Shown here in pieces: positions 17,375 to 25,225 of a DNA stretch of 64,000 bases. Position 1 is the stretch's first letter, and the number at the start of each line of letters is the position of its first letter. The stretch lies in the NCBI GenBank assembly GCA_963824475.1, contig CAWGPR010000006.1, positions 496,001-560,000 of the forward strand, read 5' to 3'. Source of the DNA: Roseiarcus sp963824475. GTDB taxonomy: Bacteria > Pseudomonadota > Alphaproteobacteria > Rhizobiales > Beijerinckiaceae. Position numbers and translations under genes: made by a program. The notes under the pieces were generated by a model. It saw only the letters and a program-made list of their open reading frames with translations, ran no database searches and was not told the origin of the DNA.

Positions 17375-18322
17375 ATGGGATCAACCGTAGCACGAAACGT
17401 CGGCGTCGACATTTCGAAAGACACGCTCGACGTCGCGATCCACCCCGAGGGCAAGGGCTTCCGCATCGCCAACACCCCGCAAGGCCATCGCGCCCTCATC
17501 AAAAGGCTTGAGGGCTTCGAGATCGCCCGAATCGTGTTCGAGGCGACAGGGGCTTACCATCGCCTCCTCCAAAAGGCGCTCGTCGAGGCCGGTTTGCCGT
17601 GGGTCAAGGTCAATCCCCGGCAGGCCAGACGCTTCGCTCAGGCGGCAGGCAAACTCGCCAAGACCGACCGCTGCGACGCTCTCATGCTCGCCCGCATGGG
17701 CGCTGCTCTTGAGCTCGAGCCGAATGTCCCCGTCAGTCCGACGGTGGAGACCATGAAGGAACTCGTCAACGCCCGTCACGCCCTCGTCAAGGACCGCGTC
17801 GCTGTCCTCAACCGCCAGGCCATCGCCGTTTCAACGCTCATCAAGCGTCAGCTCGCTCAGAGGCTCCGCCAGATCAACAGCCAGATCGAAGCCATCGACA
17901 AGCGCCTCAAAACGCTGCGCAAGGCCGACGCAGACGTCAGCGAGCGCTTCGACATCCTGACCAGCATTCCAAGCTTCGGCGAGGGGACCGCCAATGTGCT
18001 GATGGTCGAGACGCCCGAGCTCGGGCGTCTCGACCATCAGCAGGCCGCAAGCCTCGTCGGGCTCGCGCCGATCGCAAACGACAGCGGACAGTCCTACGGT
18101 AAACGATCCATTCGCGGCGGCCGGCCACGGGCCAGGCAAGCTCTCTATATGGCCGCCCTCAGCGCCATCCGGTTCAATCCGCAGCTCAAAATCAAATACC
18201 AGGCCCTCATCAATGCCGGAAAACCCGCCAAGGTCGCCCTCGTCGCCGTCATGAGAAAGCTTCTCATCCTCGCCAACGCCCTCATCCGCGACAACCGAAA
18301 ATGGGCCCCCACAGCCCCTTGA
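17375..18322 (+). CDS. IS110-family transposase
   Basis: A 315-residue DEDD transposase. The RuvC-like N-terminal domain shows VGVDISKDTLD, FEATGAYHR and KTDRCDALMLARMG with the catalytic acids. The C-terminal transposase_20 domain has LTSIPSFGEGTANVLM, LVGLAPIANDSGQSYGKRSI (with candidate nucleophilic Ser) and GGRPRARQALYMAALSA. Length is normal for IS110 and the frame is intact, so the element may be active. The start is ATG 17375, preceded by GGACTGAGAAAAG. Confidence 0.93.
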   Translation: MGSTVARNVGVDISKDTLDVAIHPEGKGFRIANTPQGHRALIKRLEGFEIARIVFEATGAYHRLLQKALVEAGLPWVKVNPRQARRFAQAAGKLAKTDRCDALMLARMGAALELEPNVPVSPTVETMKELVNARHALVKDRVAVLNRQAIAVSTLIKRQLAQRLRQINSQIEAIDKRLKTLRKADADVSERFDILTSIPSFGEGTANVLMVETPELGRLDHQQAASLVGLAPIANDSGQSYGKRSIRGGRPRARQALYMAALSAIRFNPQLKIKYQALINAGKPAKVALVAVMRKLLILANALIRDNRKWAPTAP

Positions 18323-18369
18323 CCAACACGGACACTACAGCGCCCAATTCGACGGAATTGAAATCTGCT

Positions 18370-19530
18370 CTAGTACCTCGTCACAGAGGTTTTGACTCTT
18401 TGATTTTGGTCTGATTTGAGCGTGGGCTTGGGGTAAGCGCGCCCCATTTTGGCGCGGGCTTTTTGGGTTGTGAACATCCAGTTGATGCGGGCGCATTCGG
18501 CGTTGCGTCGCTTCTCCCAAGCAGCGGTCTCGGCGACAAGCCGGGTGTAGCTTTCGATGCGCCGATCGAGACATTGACTGGCCAGGACGCCGATCTCGAT
18601 CTCGACCATGTTCAGCCAGCTGGCGTGCTTGGGGACGTAGTGGAACTCCAGCCGGCGCAGCACCCGTCGCGCTTCGTCGGCTGGGAAAGTCTGGTAGAGC
18701 GCGCCGGCGGAATGGGTCGACAAGTTGTCGAGCACCACGCGAATGCGCTCCGCCTCGGGATAATGGACATCGGTGAGGTCGCGCATGCAGACGGCGAAGT
18801 CTTCGGCGGCGCGCCGTTCGGTGACCTTCACCTTGCGCCAGGGGCGGTTCACATCCAAGAACACGAACAGGTTCGCGGTTCCGTTGCGTTTATATTCGCA
18901 GTCGTAGCGCTCGATTTGCCGCGGCTCGGGCGGGATCGGCCGGCGGACCTCGCCGATGAGCTGGATCGGGCTCTCGTCGAAGCAGACCACCGGGCGCTCG
19001 GGATCGGGCGCTTCGGAATAAAGATCGAGCACCTCCTCCATACGGGCGACGTAGTCGGCGTCGACCTGCGGAATGCACCACATGTCCTTGCGCCATGGCT
19101 TGAGGTCATTTTCGGCCAAGCGCCGACGCACCGTCTCGCGCGACACACTCTCGTGCGCAGTCAGCCTGACCAGTTCACCGGACAGCAACTCCAGCGTCCA
19201 GCGAGCGCGGCCCGCGGGTGGACTCGAACAGGCCGTTGCCACCAGCAGGGCTTCCTCCTTGCCCGAGAGCTTGCGGTTTGCTCCGGGGCGCGGCTCTTCG
19301 CTGAGCGCCGCCTCCAGGTTGCCGAGGACGAAGCGGCGCTTAGTCCGATAGACGGTCGAGCTGCCCACGCCGACATTGGTCGCGATCGCCTCGTCGCTGG
19401 CGCCGCCATCCGCCGCCAACAATATCTGCGCCCGCTTGAGCCTGCGTGCCGCATGCTTGCCGCCGCTCAGAAGCTCCGTCAGTTCGGTGCGTTCGGTTTG
19501 GCTGAGTTCGACCCGATAGCGTACATTCAT
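18370..19530 (-). CDS. IS630-family transposase
   Basis: A 386-residue transposase. The N-terminal helix-turn-helix (LKRAQILLAADGGASDEAIATNVGVGSSTVYRTKRRF, residues about 30-65) is followed by a second one, then a DDE domain with VCFDESPIQL, IRVVLDNLSTHS and WLNMVEIEIGVL carrying the D, D and E residues. The start is ATG 19528-19530 behind GAGGAGG; the open frame extends 26 codons further upstream without support. The frame appears intact. Confidence 0.92.
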   Translation of the reverse strand: MNVRYRVELSQTERTELTELLSGGKHAARRLKRAQILLAADGGASDEAIATNVGVGSSTVYRTKRRFVLGNLEAALSEEPRPGANRKLSGKEEALLVATACSSPPAGRARWTLELLSGELVRLTAHESVSRETVRRRLAENDLKPWRKDMWCIPQVDADYVARMEEVLDLYSEAPDPERPVVCFDESPIQLIGEVRRPIPPEPRQIERYDCEYKRNGTANLFVFLDVNRPWRKVKVTERRAAEDFAVCMRDLTDVHYPEAERIRVVLDNLSTHSAGALYQTFPADEARRVLRRLEFHYVPKHASWLNMVEIEIGVLASQCLDRRIESYTRLVAETAAWEKRRNAECARINWMFTTQKARAKMGRAYPKPTLKSDQNQRVKTSVTRY

Positions 19531-19870
19531 CCGTGCCTCCTCGTGTTGAGGCACGCACGAACAGCTGAATCGGATGGCCGGAGTGAGTCGCCCTGCAAAA
19601 ACCTTCACACCCAGGCAGGGCCAATATCTGGCGTTTATCCACCTCTACACGCGCCTGCACCGCCGGCCGCCGGCCGAAACTGAGATGCAGGACTATTTTC
19701 GCGTCAGCCCGCCTTCCGTGCACCAGATGGTACTGACGCTCGAACAAGCTGGCTTCATTAGGCGGCAGCCGAGAACGCCCGCAGCATCGAACTGCTCGTT
19801 GATCCGACACAGCTGCCAGAGTTACTTTGACCCCGGATTCAACCGGTCAAGATCACTGTGCCGAGGTACT
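18371..19870. mobile_element. IS630-family insertion sequence with TA target duplication
   Basis: Terminal inverted repeats GTACCTCGtCACAG (from 18373) and, on the other strand, GTACCTCGgCACAG (from 19868) are flanked on both sides by TA, the standard IS630/Tc1-mariner target. The element is about 1.5 kb and holds a transposase gene on the minus strand and a divergent small winged-helix gene on the plus strand. The stop codon TAG of the transposase is completed by the duplicated TA and the neighbouring base, so it depends on the insertion site. Confidence 0.82.
19574..19830 (+). pseudogene. LexA-like winged-helix passenger gene of the IS630 element (frameshifted)
   Basis: Divergent from the transposase and inside the element, it starts MAGVSRPAKTFTPRQGQYL. 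Residues 11-60 resemble the LexA DNA-binding domain: YLAFIHLYTRLHRRPPAE, then RVSPPSVHQMVLTLEQAGFIRRQP. After RRQPR the frame shifts by one missing base; the next frame reads ARSIELLVDPTQLPELL and stops at 19828-19830, the natural ending for this kind of protein. It may have repressed the transposase promoter, which lies in the 43-bp gap between the two start codons. Function is inference. Confidence 0.6.
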
Positions 19871-19923
19871 AGGTCTCGACCGGCGTGGCGCCCGAGGCGG
19901 CGTGAGGCCCGCGGCCAGTTCCC

Positions 19924-20943
19924 TCAAAACCCCGCCAGCACGGTCTTCCCAATCGCGCTGCCCGTCTTGAGGAACCGCATCGCCCGCATCAGGTTCGCCG
20001 CGTCGATGCGTCCGTAGTTCTCGCGCATGGTGGAGCGAACGCGCCCGGAATCGACGAGTTCGGCGACCTCGTTCAAGAGCCTGTACTGGGCCTCGATGTC
20101 GGCGGTCTGAAACAAGGGCCGCGTGAACATGAGCTCAAAGTGAATCGACACGCTCTTTTGCCTGAAGACGAAAAGATCCGCCGCTTCGCCGTTAATGAGA
20201 GCGACGCGGCCCTGTGGCGCAATCAATTCGGCGAGGTCGGCGATGAGGCCGCCAACGGGCGCCGTTGCGAAGATGAAAGCGGGGCTGCCGAGGCCGAGCG
20301 CTGCGACCTGCGGGGCGAGCGGCTTCTTGTGGTCGATGACATGGTGCGCGCCCATGTCCTTCGCCCATTGAACTGTCTCGGGCCGCGAGGCGGTCGCCAC
20401 GATCGTAAGATCGGTCAATTGCCGCGCGAGCTGAATGGCAATCGAACCGACGCCGCCGGCGCCGCCGAGGATCAGGATCGCGCGCGCCGCGCCGGGGACG
20501 GGCTTCGCGACGTCGAGCCGGTCGAACATCGCCTCCCAGGCGGTGATCGATGTCAAAGGCAAAGCAGCGGCGGCGGCGAAATCGAGCGTACGCGGCTTCC
20601 GCCCGACGATCCGTTCGTCGACGAGATGAAATTCCGCATCGGCGCCTTGGCGTCCGATGCTGCCGGCGTAGTACACTTCGTCGCCCGGCTTGAAGAGCCG
20701 CGCCTCAGCCCCCGTTTCCGCCACCACCCCGGCGGCGTCGTAGCCAACCACCTTGATTGCGTCCGCGTCGGAAGCCGCGCCGCCGGGGCCGCCGCCGCTC
20801 GCGACTTTGTAATCGACGGGATTGACGGAAACCGCGCGCACCTCAACGAGCAGATCGCGACCTTCGGGCGTGGGCCGGGGAAGGTCGAACGCCTCCAGAT
20901 GGTCGAGCTCAGGGCTCGGTTTGCGATACCCTATCACCCGCAT
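19924..20943 (-). CDS. Zinc-type alcohol dehydrogenase / quinone oxidoreductase (QOR-like)
   Basis: A 339-residue medium-chain dehydrogenase/reductase. The GroES-like N-terminal half contains VEVRAVSVNPVDYKVASG and VVGYDAAGVVAETG. The Rossmann part has AILILGGAGGVGSIAIQLARQL and ASRPETVQWAKDMGAHHVIDH. The structural-zinc cysteines of classic alcohol dehydrogenases are absent and there is no catalytic Cys at the usual GYD position, which points to an NADPH-dependent quinone or enone reductase. The start is ATG 20941-20943. It sits just to the right of the IS630 element and seems undamaged. Confidence 0.87.
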   Translation of the reverse strand: MRVIGYRKPSPELDHLEAFDLPRPTPEGRDLLVEVRAVSVNPVDYKVASGGGPGGAASDADAIKVVGYDAAGVVAETGAEARLFKPGDEVYYAGSIGRQGADAEFHLVDERIVGRKPRTLDFAAAAALPLTSITAWEAMFDRLDVAKPVPGAARAILILGGAGGVGSIAIQLARQLTDLTIVATASRPETVQWAKDMGAHHVIDHKKPLAPQVAALGLGSPAFIFATAPVGGLIADLAELIAPQGRVALINGEAADLFVFRQKSVSIHFELMFTRPLFQTADIEAQYRLLNEVAELVDSGRVRSTMRENYGRIDAANLMRAMRFLKTGSAIGKTVLAGF

Positions 20944-21246
20944 TTCGTGTCGCCTCCGATTCGCCCGCCCGGCCCGCCGAGCCTAATCGGCGCTGACCCC
21001 CAAGGCCAGAATCTCCAGCTCGCCAAGCGGGCCCCTCCGTGAGCGCGGCCAGCTTCGCCCAGACGATATTCGGATCGACTGCGGCGTTCATCGACCACGG
21101 CGCCGAGAAGGAGACGGTCAGCACGCACATGCACGCGACGGTGCACGGCTACCTGCGCGAGATGCGAGCGCGCTGATGGCGAAATCGGCGGGCGGCGCGC
21201 CGCGTTCCCTCGTCCGCGCCCAGCGTCGCGATGTCTCGAGTTGCCT
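20944..21246. other. Intergenic region with possible gene remnant
   Basis: No complete gene is recognised in these 303 bases. A plus-strand frame from GTG 21039 to TGA 21176 (about 45 codons, FAQTIFGSTAAFIDHG and VHGYLREMRAR) has composition like real protein and may be the end of a lost gene, but I cannot name its family. Confidence 0.25.
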
Positions 21247-21465
21247 CTACGCCTCATTCAGCCCGGCGCCGCGCTCGCCGAGAAACGCGATACCCTTGGC
21301 CGTCAGCTCAAAGGCCGAGCCCGGATGGTCTCCTGTCGGCTGTACAAAACCGCCGGAGATCAGCTGCGCCAGATCGCGTTTTTGATCGCTGGTAGAGTTA
21401 GAGTGGTCATGCTCTTCGATGGCGCAGAGCAGCGCGATTTGAGAGTTCGTGAGATCGTCGAACAT
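21247..21465 (-). CDS. Small conserved-looking hypothetical protein
   Basis: A 72-residue protein starting at ATG 21463-21465 (MFDDLTNSQIALLCAIEEHD) and ending GERGAGLNEA. The pattern of a helix, a charged DQKRDLAQLISGG stretch and SAFELTAKGIAFLGERG resembles a small winged-helix domain. The reading frame extends 16 codons upstream of this ATG without a good ribosome site. It lies immediately beyond the duplicated putA 3' end, so it was probably the original neighbour of putA. Function unknown. Confidence 0.6.
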   Translation of the reverse strand: MFDDLTNSQIALLCAIEEHDHSNSTSDQKRDLAQLISGGFVQPTGDHPGSAFELTAKGIAFLGERGAGLNEA

Positions 21466-21518
21466 TGGGGCCCCTCCGGTTTTCGCTCTCGAAACGAGAG
21501 CTGTCGTTTGCATCCTAT

Positions 21519-21622
21519 CCGATCGTCATTAGGCTCGCGTTGCCGCCGGCCGCGGCGGTGTTGGCGGCGATCGCGCATTCCTCGACGAGGTCGGCGAGGT
21601 TATAGTCCTCGCCGGCGGCGAG
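21519..21622 (-). repeat. Duplicate of the putA 3' end (left copy)
   Basis: These 104 bases match 25230-25333, the true end of putA, with a single difference (21530 versus 25241). On the minus strand the copy would encode the last residues of PutA, from LAAGEDYNLADLV to a TAG stop. The copies bracket the inserted segment 21623-25229 in direct orientation. Confidence 0.9.
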
Positions 21623-21753
21623 CAGCGGTCGTAACGCTTGAAATCACTTTGGAGAAGGAACCGACGAGTCCGAGCGCGTCCGCAGATATGCGAGGATGTC
21701 GGCGCGCGTCTGGGGGTCCGGTTCACCCGAGTAGTTCACCTTCGGCTTTCTTA

Positions 21754-22687
21754 GAGCCTGACTCAAAAGTCTACGGCCTGGCGAGCCGCCTGAGGGCGAG
21801 CTGGATGCAAGCGAGTGTGATGAAGGCCGCGAGGGTATCAGCGAGGTTCTCGTAATCTTTGGCCAGGCGGCGGTTTCGGCCGAACCACGAAAAGGTCCGT
21901 TCGACAACCCAGCGACGCGGCAGGACGATAAATCCTGAACTGTCGTCGGGACGTTTGACGATCTCCACACGCAGCGGCGGCTGCGCGGCGACGGCGTGTT
22001 CGACCTGGCGGGCGTTGTAGCCGCCATCGGCCCAGACGAGTTCGAGCCAATTGAAGCGCTGGCGGATGCGGTCAAACACCAAGGCGGCGCCGTCCCGGTC
22101 CTGAATGGCGGCGGAGTGAACCACCACGCGCAAGGGCAAGCCTTCGGTATCGACCAGAGCGTGGATCTTGCGCCCCTTCACCTTCTTGCTGGCGTCATAA
22201 CCCACTGCGTCTGCTTCACCTTTCGCGCATCCCCTTTTTCGGCCGACTTGAGCGACTGGCTGTCGATGACGCCGGCGCTGGGGCTCGCCTCCCGCCCCAG
22301 CCGTTCGCGCAGCGCCGCGCGCAGTTCCTCCCAGATCGCCTCCCATACTCCCTCCCGCTGGAAAGCGCGGAAGATGTTGTAGACCGTCGAGCGCGGCGGG
22401 AAGACCCCGTGCGGCAAATAACGCCACGGGCAACCGGTTCGCAGAAGATAGAAGATCGCGTTCATCGCCAAGCGCATGTCGGTCTGGCGCGGCCGTCCGC
22501 CCGGCTTCGCCGGCGGAATCAGAGGCGCCAAGCGATCCCATTCCGCATCGTTCAGATCGCTCGGCAGACAATCCCCAGCTTGGCGATACCGGCTCCGATC
22601 AGCGTCCGTCCACATCCCGAAATCATCCTCAAAATTGCAGATGACCCGGTGAATCATTCCTTCCTTAACGACTTTTGAGACAGGCTC
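21754..22687. mobile_element. IS5-family insertion sequence, 934 bp, TTA target duplication
   Basis: Ends are GAGCCTGaCTCAAAAGT at 21754 and, on the other strand, GAGCCTGtCTCAAAAGT from 22687. The flanks are TTA at 21751-21753 and 22688-22690, consistent with the TNA duplication of the IS1031-like subgroup of IS5. The two-frame transposase fills the element. The insertion split a cytochrome c gene, which confirms the borders because excision restores its frame. Confidence 0.9.
21771..22657 (-). CDS. IS5-family transposase, two frames joined by -1 frameshifting
   Basis: The first frame (22657 to 22178) gives the DUF4096-type N-terminal domain (LPSDLNDAEWDRLAPLIPP, RPRQTDMRLAMNAIFYLLRTGCPWRYLP) and the start of the catalytic domain (AGVIDSQSLKSAEKG). 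The second frame (down to 21771) carries YDASKKVKGRKIHALVDTEGLPL, VWADGGYNARQVE and RRWVVERTFSWFGRNRRLAKDYE, including the remaining D and E. The frames overlap at a run of five A residues followed by G (GCCGAAAAAGGGG on the minus strand), a slippery site where a -1 slip gives a continuous DDE transposase. Programmed frameshifting is known for this IS group. Confidence 0.88.
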
Positions 22688-23517
22688 TTAGGCCAAAATA
22701 CGCCGGGATGTCGGCACTCTCCGCTGCGTCGACGGCCATTCTGGTACCTGGAGCGACCGATTGAGGATTCGCGATGAGCGCGTCAAGATTATAAAGGTTC
22801 CACCTTCCACTCATTCCCGATAGCGAAGGCGAATAGTTGAATCCTTTTATCGAGGCGATTGGGCGCCCGAGGATTCCCCACAGCGGGGGGCCAATCCTGT
22901 CTACGCTTGCGCCAGCCGAGACGCCCCAATTTGGCGCGTTCTGCGCGTTATCAACGCTGTGGCACGCGATACATACTTGTGCAGCAACTTTGCCTTTCCT
23001 CACATCTGCCTTATTAAGCAACTCCAGAATCTGGTCCTGGCAGGCAGGCATCCCGGGATCGTGCCATGGCCATAGTCCCAAAAAAGTGCTGTCAAGACTT
23101 TTCTCGCGTTGGTGGAGAGCGTTGAGTTCTCTCGATAATAACCATGACAATTCGTTCGGGTACTGAGCGTCTGCATTTACGGCGTTAATATTGTGATTGT
23201 TCAGCGCAGAAAAGAATATAAACTCAGATCCGATGAATGGCACTCTAATCAAACTGAAGTCGATACGGTTCTGACGCGAGCTACCGCCCTTTGAGTCAAT
23301 TTTCGTCAAAAATTTTTTCGATTCTACAAACTTGACAAATTCATAGAAACCAGTCCGTACTTCAGGACAGCGTATCACCTGCTTGCTACCAAATAGAGTG
23401 GACTCAATTTTATCCCCCAGCCAGCGGTTCCACAACATTTTCTAAATACTCGAGCTTCTTGCATAATCCCTTGAGCGAGGTGAATTTTCCTGCGCCGGGC
23501 GGGTGCACCTAGCTGGG

Positions 23518-24711
23518 TCAGGCAGGGGCGGTCCTGTAGTCGACGACACGGATGATCTGATCGACGGCGAGGGCGACGATGCCGAACATGAGATGGCATT
23601 TGACCTTGAGTGCGCCGCGGACGCGGAGAAATCTGGCGCCGAACTCGTCTTTCAGACGGGCGTTGACGCGTTCGGCCATGGTGCGGAAATCGTAGATCAG
23701 GTCGTCGAAGTCGGGCCTGTGGATGAGCTTCAGGCGCTCGACTTCGCGGCCCCATTCGGCCTTGGCTTGGTGGTCGGCGCGAAAGTTGCGGTCGACGATA
23801 GGAGCGTGGCCCAGCGTCCGGCTCTGGTCGTGGATCGCGGCGGCGTCGTAGGCGGCGTCCATGAGATCGTAGAGATAGGCGACGCGGGCGCTCGTCATGG
23901 TCATCAAGGGAATGGCGGCCTGGCTGTCGTGGACGGAGGCCGAGGTCAGCACGCAGGAGACTGGGATTTGGCCGCAGGCCACGTCGATGTGGAGTTTGTA
24001 CCCGGTCCAGGTCTCTTTGTAGCCCTTGCTGTTTTTCTTGCAGCCGACGTCGCAGGCGGTGGGCAGGTCGGCGAGCATCTGGCTGAGGTTCTGCGTGACC
24101 TGCCGCTTGAGACGCGTCGGCTCCGGCCTCGGACGCTGTTCGCCCTTGCGTGGACGTCCGCGCTTGCGCGGCGGCGCGGGATTATCGGGCGCCGGGGGAT
24201 CGTCTTTGCCGTCGTTGGCCGTGTTCTGGACCGGCTTCTCGCGCGCTTCGATCTCGGTGGCGTCGCGCGCGATCGCCCCGATGATGCGTCCCCCGAGCGC
24301 ACGCTCGATCAGCGCGGCGTGGATCTTGTCTGGCAGCGCGCCGCGCGCGAATTCGGCGAACGCCCGGGAAAACGTGGCTTCGGAAGGCACTTGCGAGCGT
24401 CGCTCCCAGCCGAGGATGCGACGCAGGGACTTGTCGACGTCGAGGCGCTCGATCAGGGCGCTGGTGGTGGGAACGCCCAGGACCGCCTTGGCCACGAAAG
24501 CTCGGGCGAGGGCGCGGCGGTCCTCGGGCGGCCGGCCCGGCCCCCTGGGCGGCTCAGGAACGAACGCTTCGAGGCCGATCACGTCGAGCGTGGTGACGAG
24601 ACGGCCCAACGCTTCGGTGATCGGATCGTTGTCCTCGCGCATCCAAGGGAACAAAAAGCCCTGGATGTAGCTCCAGCGAGCCTTCATCGCGTCGAGAGGG
24701 TCGTCTGTCAT
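23518..24711 (-). CDS. IS1182/IS5-like DDE transposase
   Basis: About 397 residues from ATG 24709-24711. The N-terminal DUF772-like domain (ALARAFVAKAVLGVPTTSALIERLDVDKSLRRILGW, SEATFSRAFAEFARG) is followed by a catalytic domain with RDATEIEAREKP, GYKLHIDVACGQIPV, DAAYDAAAIHDQSR and the C-terminal TMAERVNARLKDEFGARFLRVRG. A basic, proline-rich insert (PPRKRGRPRKGEQRPRPEPTR) lies in the middle. I could not identify convincing terminal repeats, so element borders are undetermined. It sits between AT-rich fragments of older genes within the segment inserted at the putA 3' end. Confidence 0.85.
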   Translation of the reverse strand: MTDDPLDAMKARWSYIQGFLFPWMREDNDPITEALGRLVTTLDVIGLEAFVPEPPRGPGRPPEDRRALARAFVAKAVLGVPTTSALIERLDVDKSLRRILGWERRSQVPSEATFSRAFAEFARGALPDKIHAALIERALGGRIIGAIARDATEIEAREKPVQNTANDGKDDPPAPDNPAPPRKRGRPRKGEQRPRPEPTRLKRQVTQNLSQMLADLPTACDVGCKKNSKGYKETWTGYKLHIDVACGQIPVSCVLTSASVHDSQAAIPLMTMTSARVAYLYDLMDAAYDAAAIHDQSRTLGHAPIVDRNFRADHQAKAEWGREVERLKLIHRPDFDDLIYDFRTMAERVNARLKDEFGARFLRVRGALKVKCHLMFGIVALAVDQIIRVVDYRTAPA

Positions 24712-24930
24712 GTCTACAGCCACGGCTGAAGCGAATCGGTTTCTACGATAACAGCGCCACACCTGAACAACAATCTAAATATATTTCACTATCCTACTTG
24801 ACAACGATAACAACCGCTCTAAATACTATAGCCTTACCCGACTGAATTCGTCAATCTATTTGCAAGAGGCTCACTCGTTCCATTTTTGATCATTTTTGTC
24901 GATCGAACTTCCCAAATCATTCCAGATGTA

Positions 24931-25170
24931 TTAACTCGATATACTTAAGTCGTACGCTGGCCCATAAAGATTTGATATCTGACCTCTTACCAACTGTAAT
25001 TGATCCTTCCTGTGAATTTCCGTTAGGGTGTAAATGAAGGCAAAGAGACCAGTCAGTATCCATACCCGATTGGATCCTAAAAATTCCCACAATTCGCGGG
25101 GAAGTCGTTTTGCTAAGCTCAATACTGCCCCTTCGGGGCGGGGGTTAGAAGCACTTGCGTTTTCGCTCAT
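24931..25170 (-). CDS. Hypothetical single-pass membrane protein, probably truncated
   Basis: An 80-residue frame from ATG 25168-25170: MSENASASNPRPEGAVLSL, then one transmembrane helix VWILTGLFAFIYTLTEI and a short coiled segment HRKDQLQLVRGQISNLYGP. It ends abruptly after YDLSISS in AT-rich DNA. Proteins with this helix followed by QLxxVxxQLxxLYGPLYAL are usually about 200 residues, so the C-terminal part is probably missing, perhaps through the nearby transposon insertion. Function unknown. Confidence 0.5.
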   Translation of the reverse strand: MSENASASNPRPEGAVLSLAKRLPRELWEFLGSNRVWILTGLFAFIYTLTEIHRKDQLQLVRGQISNLYGPAYDLSISS

Positions 25171-25225
25171 GATCCGGCTCCGGCACCATCGTTTCAACAC
25201 TGTTGCGCGTACAATGGTTGTCACT

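Larger units (their letters stand above)
17089..18373. mobile_element. IS110-family insertion, bounded by TAGAGCAGATT inverted repeats
   Basis: The left end shows TAGAGCAGATTGCATTTGGG (from 17090) and the right end, on the complementary strand, TAGAGCAGATTTCAATTCCG (from 18372), followed in both by GTCGAA. These imperfect inverted repeats enclose an IS110 transposase gene and a roughly 250-bp structured leader. IS110-group elements usually lack long terminal repeats, so the repeats may instead belong to an older miniature element into which the IS110 inserted. The right boundary touches the TA flank of an IS630 element, so the two insertions abut. Confidence 0.6.
21644..23438 (-). pseudogene. 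Class I cytochrome c gene split by an IS5 element
   Basis: The upstream part (23438 to 22691) encodes an N-terminal region of about 150 residues I do not recognise, then a cytochrome c domain with heme motif CIACH, RIGPPLWGILGRPI and a Met-ligand region PGTRM. The IS5 element then interrupts it after DIPAYFG. Removing the element plus one copy of the TTA duplication joins the two parts in frame as YFGLRKPKVNYSGE, continuing RADILAYLRTRS to the stop at 21644. The domain would be an electron-transfer cytochrome exported to the periplasm, but no signal peptide is visible on the available start and the true N-terminus may have been lost to the neighbouring IS. Base composition of the first part is clearly AT-richer than the surroundings. 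Confidence 0.72.

Noticed and set aside
24780..24835. Promoter TTGACA with TACTAT in AT-rich DNA
   Set aside because: The spacing is about 20 bases and AT-rich DNA makes chance matches likely.
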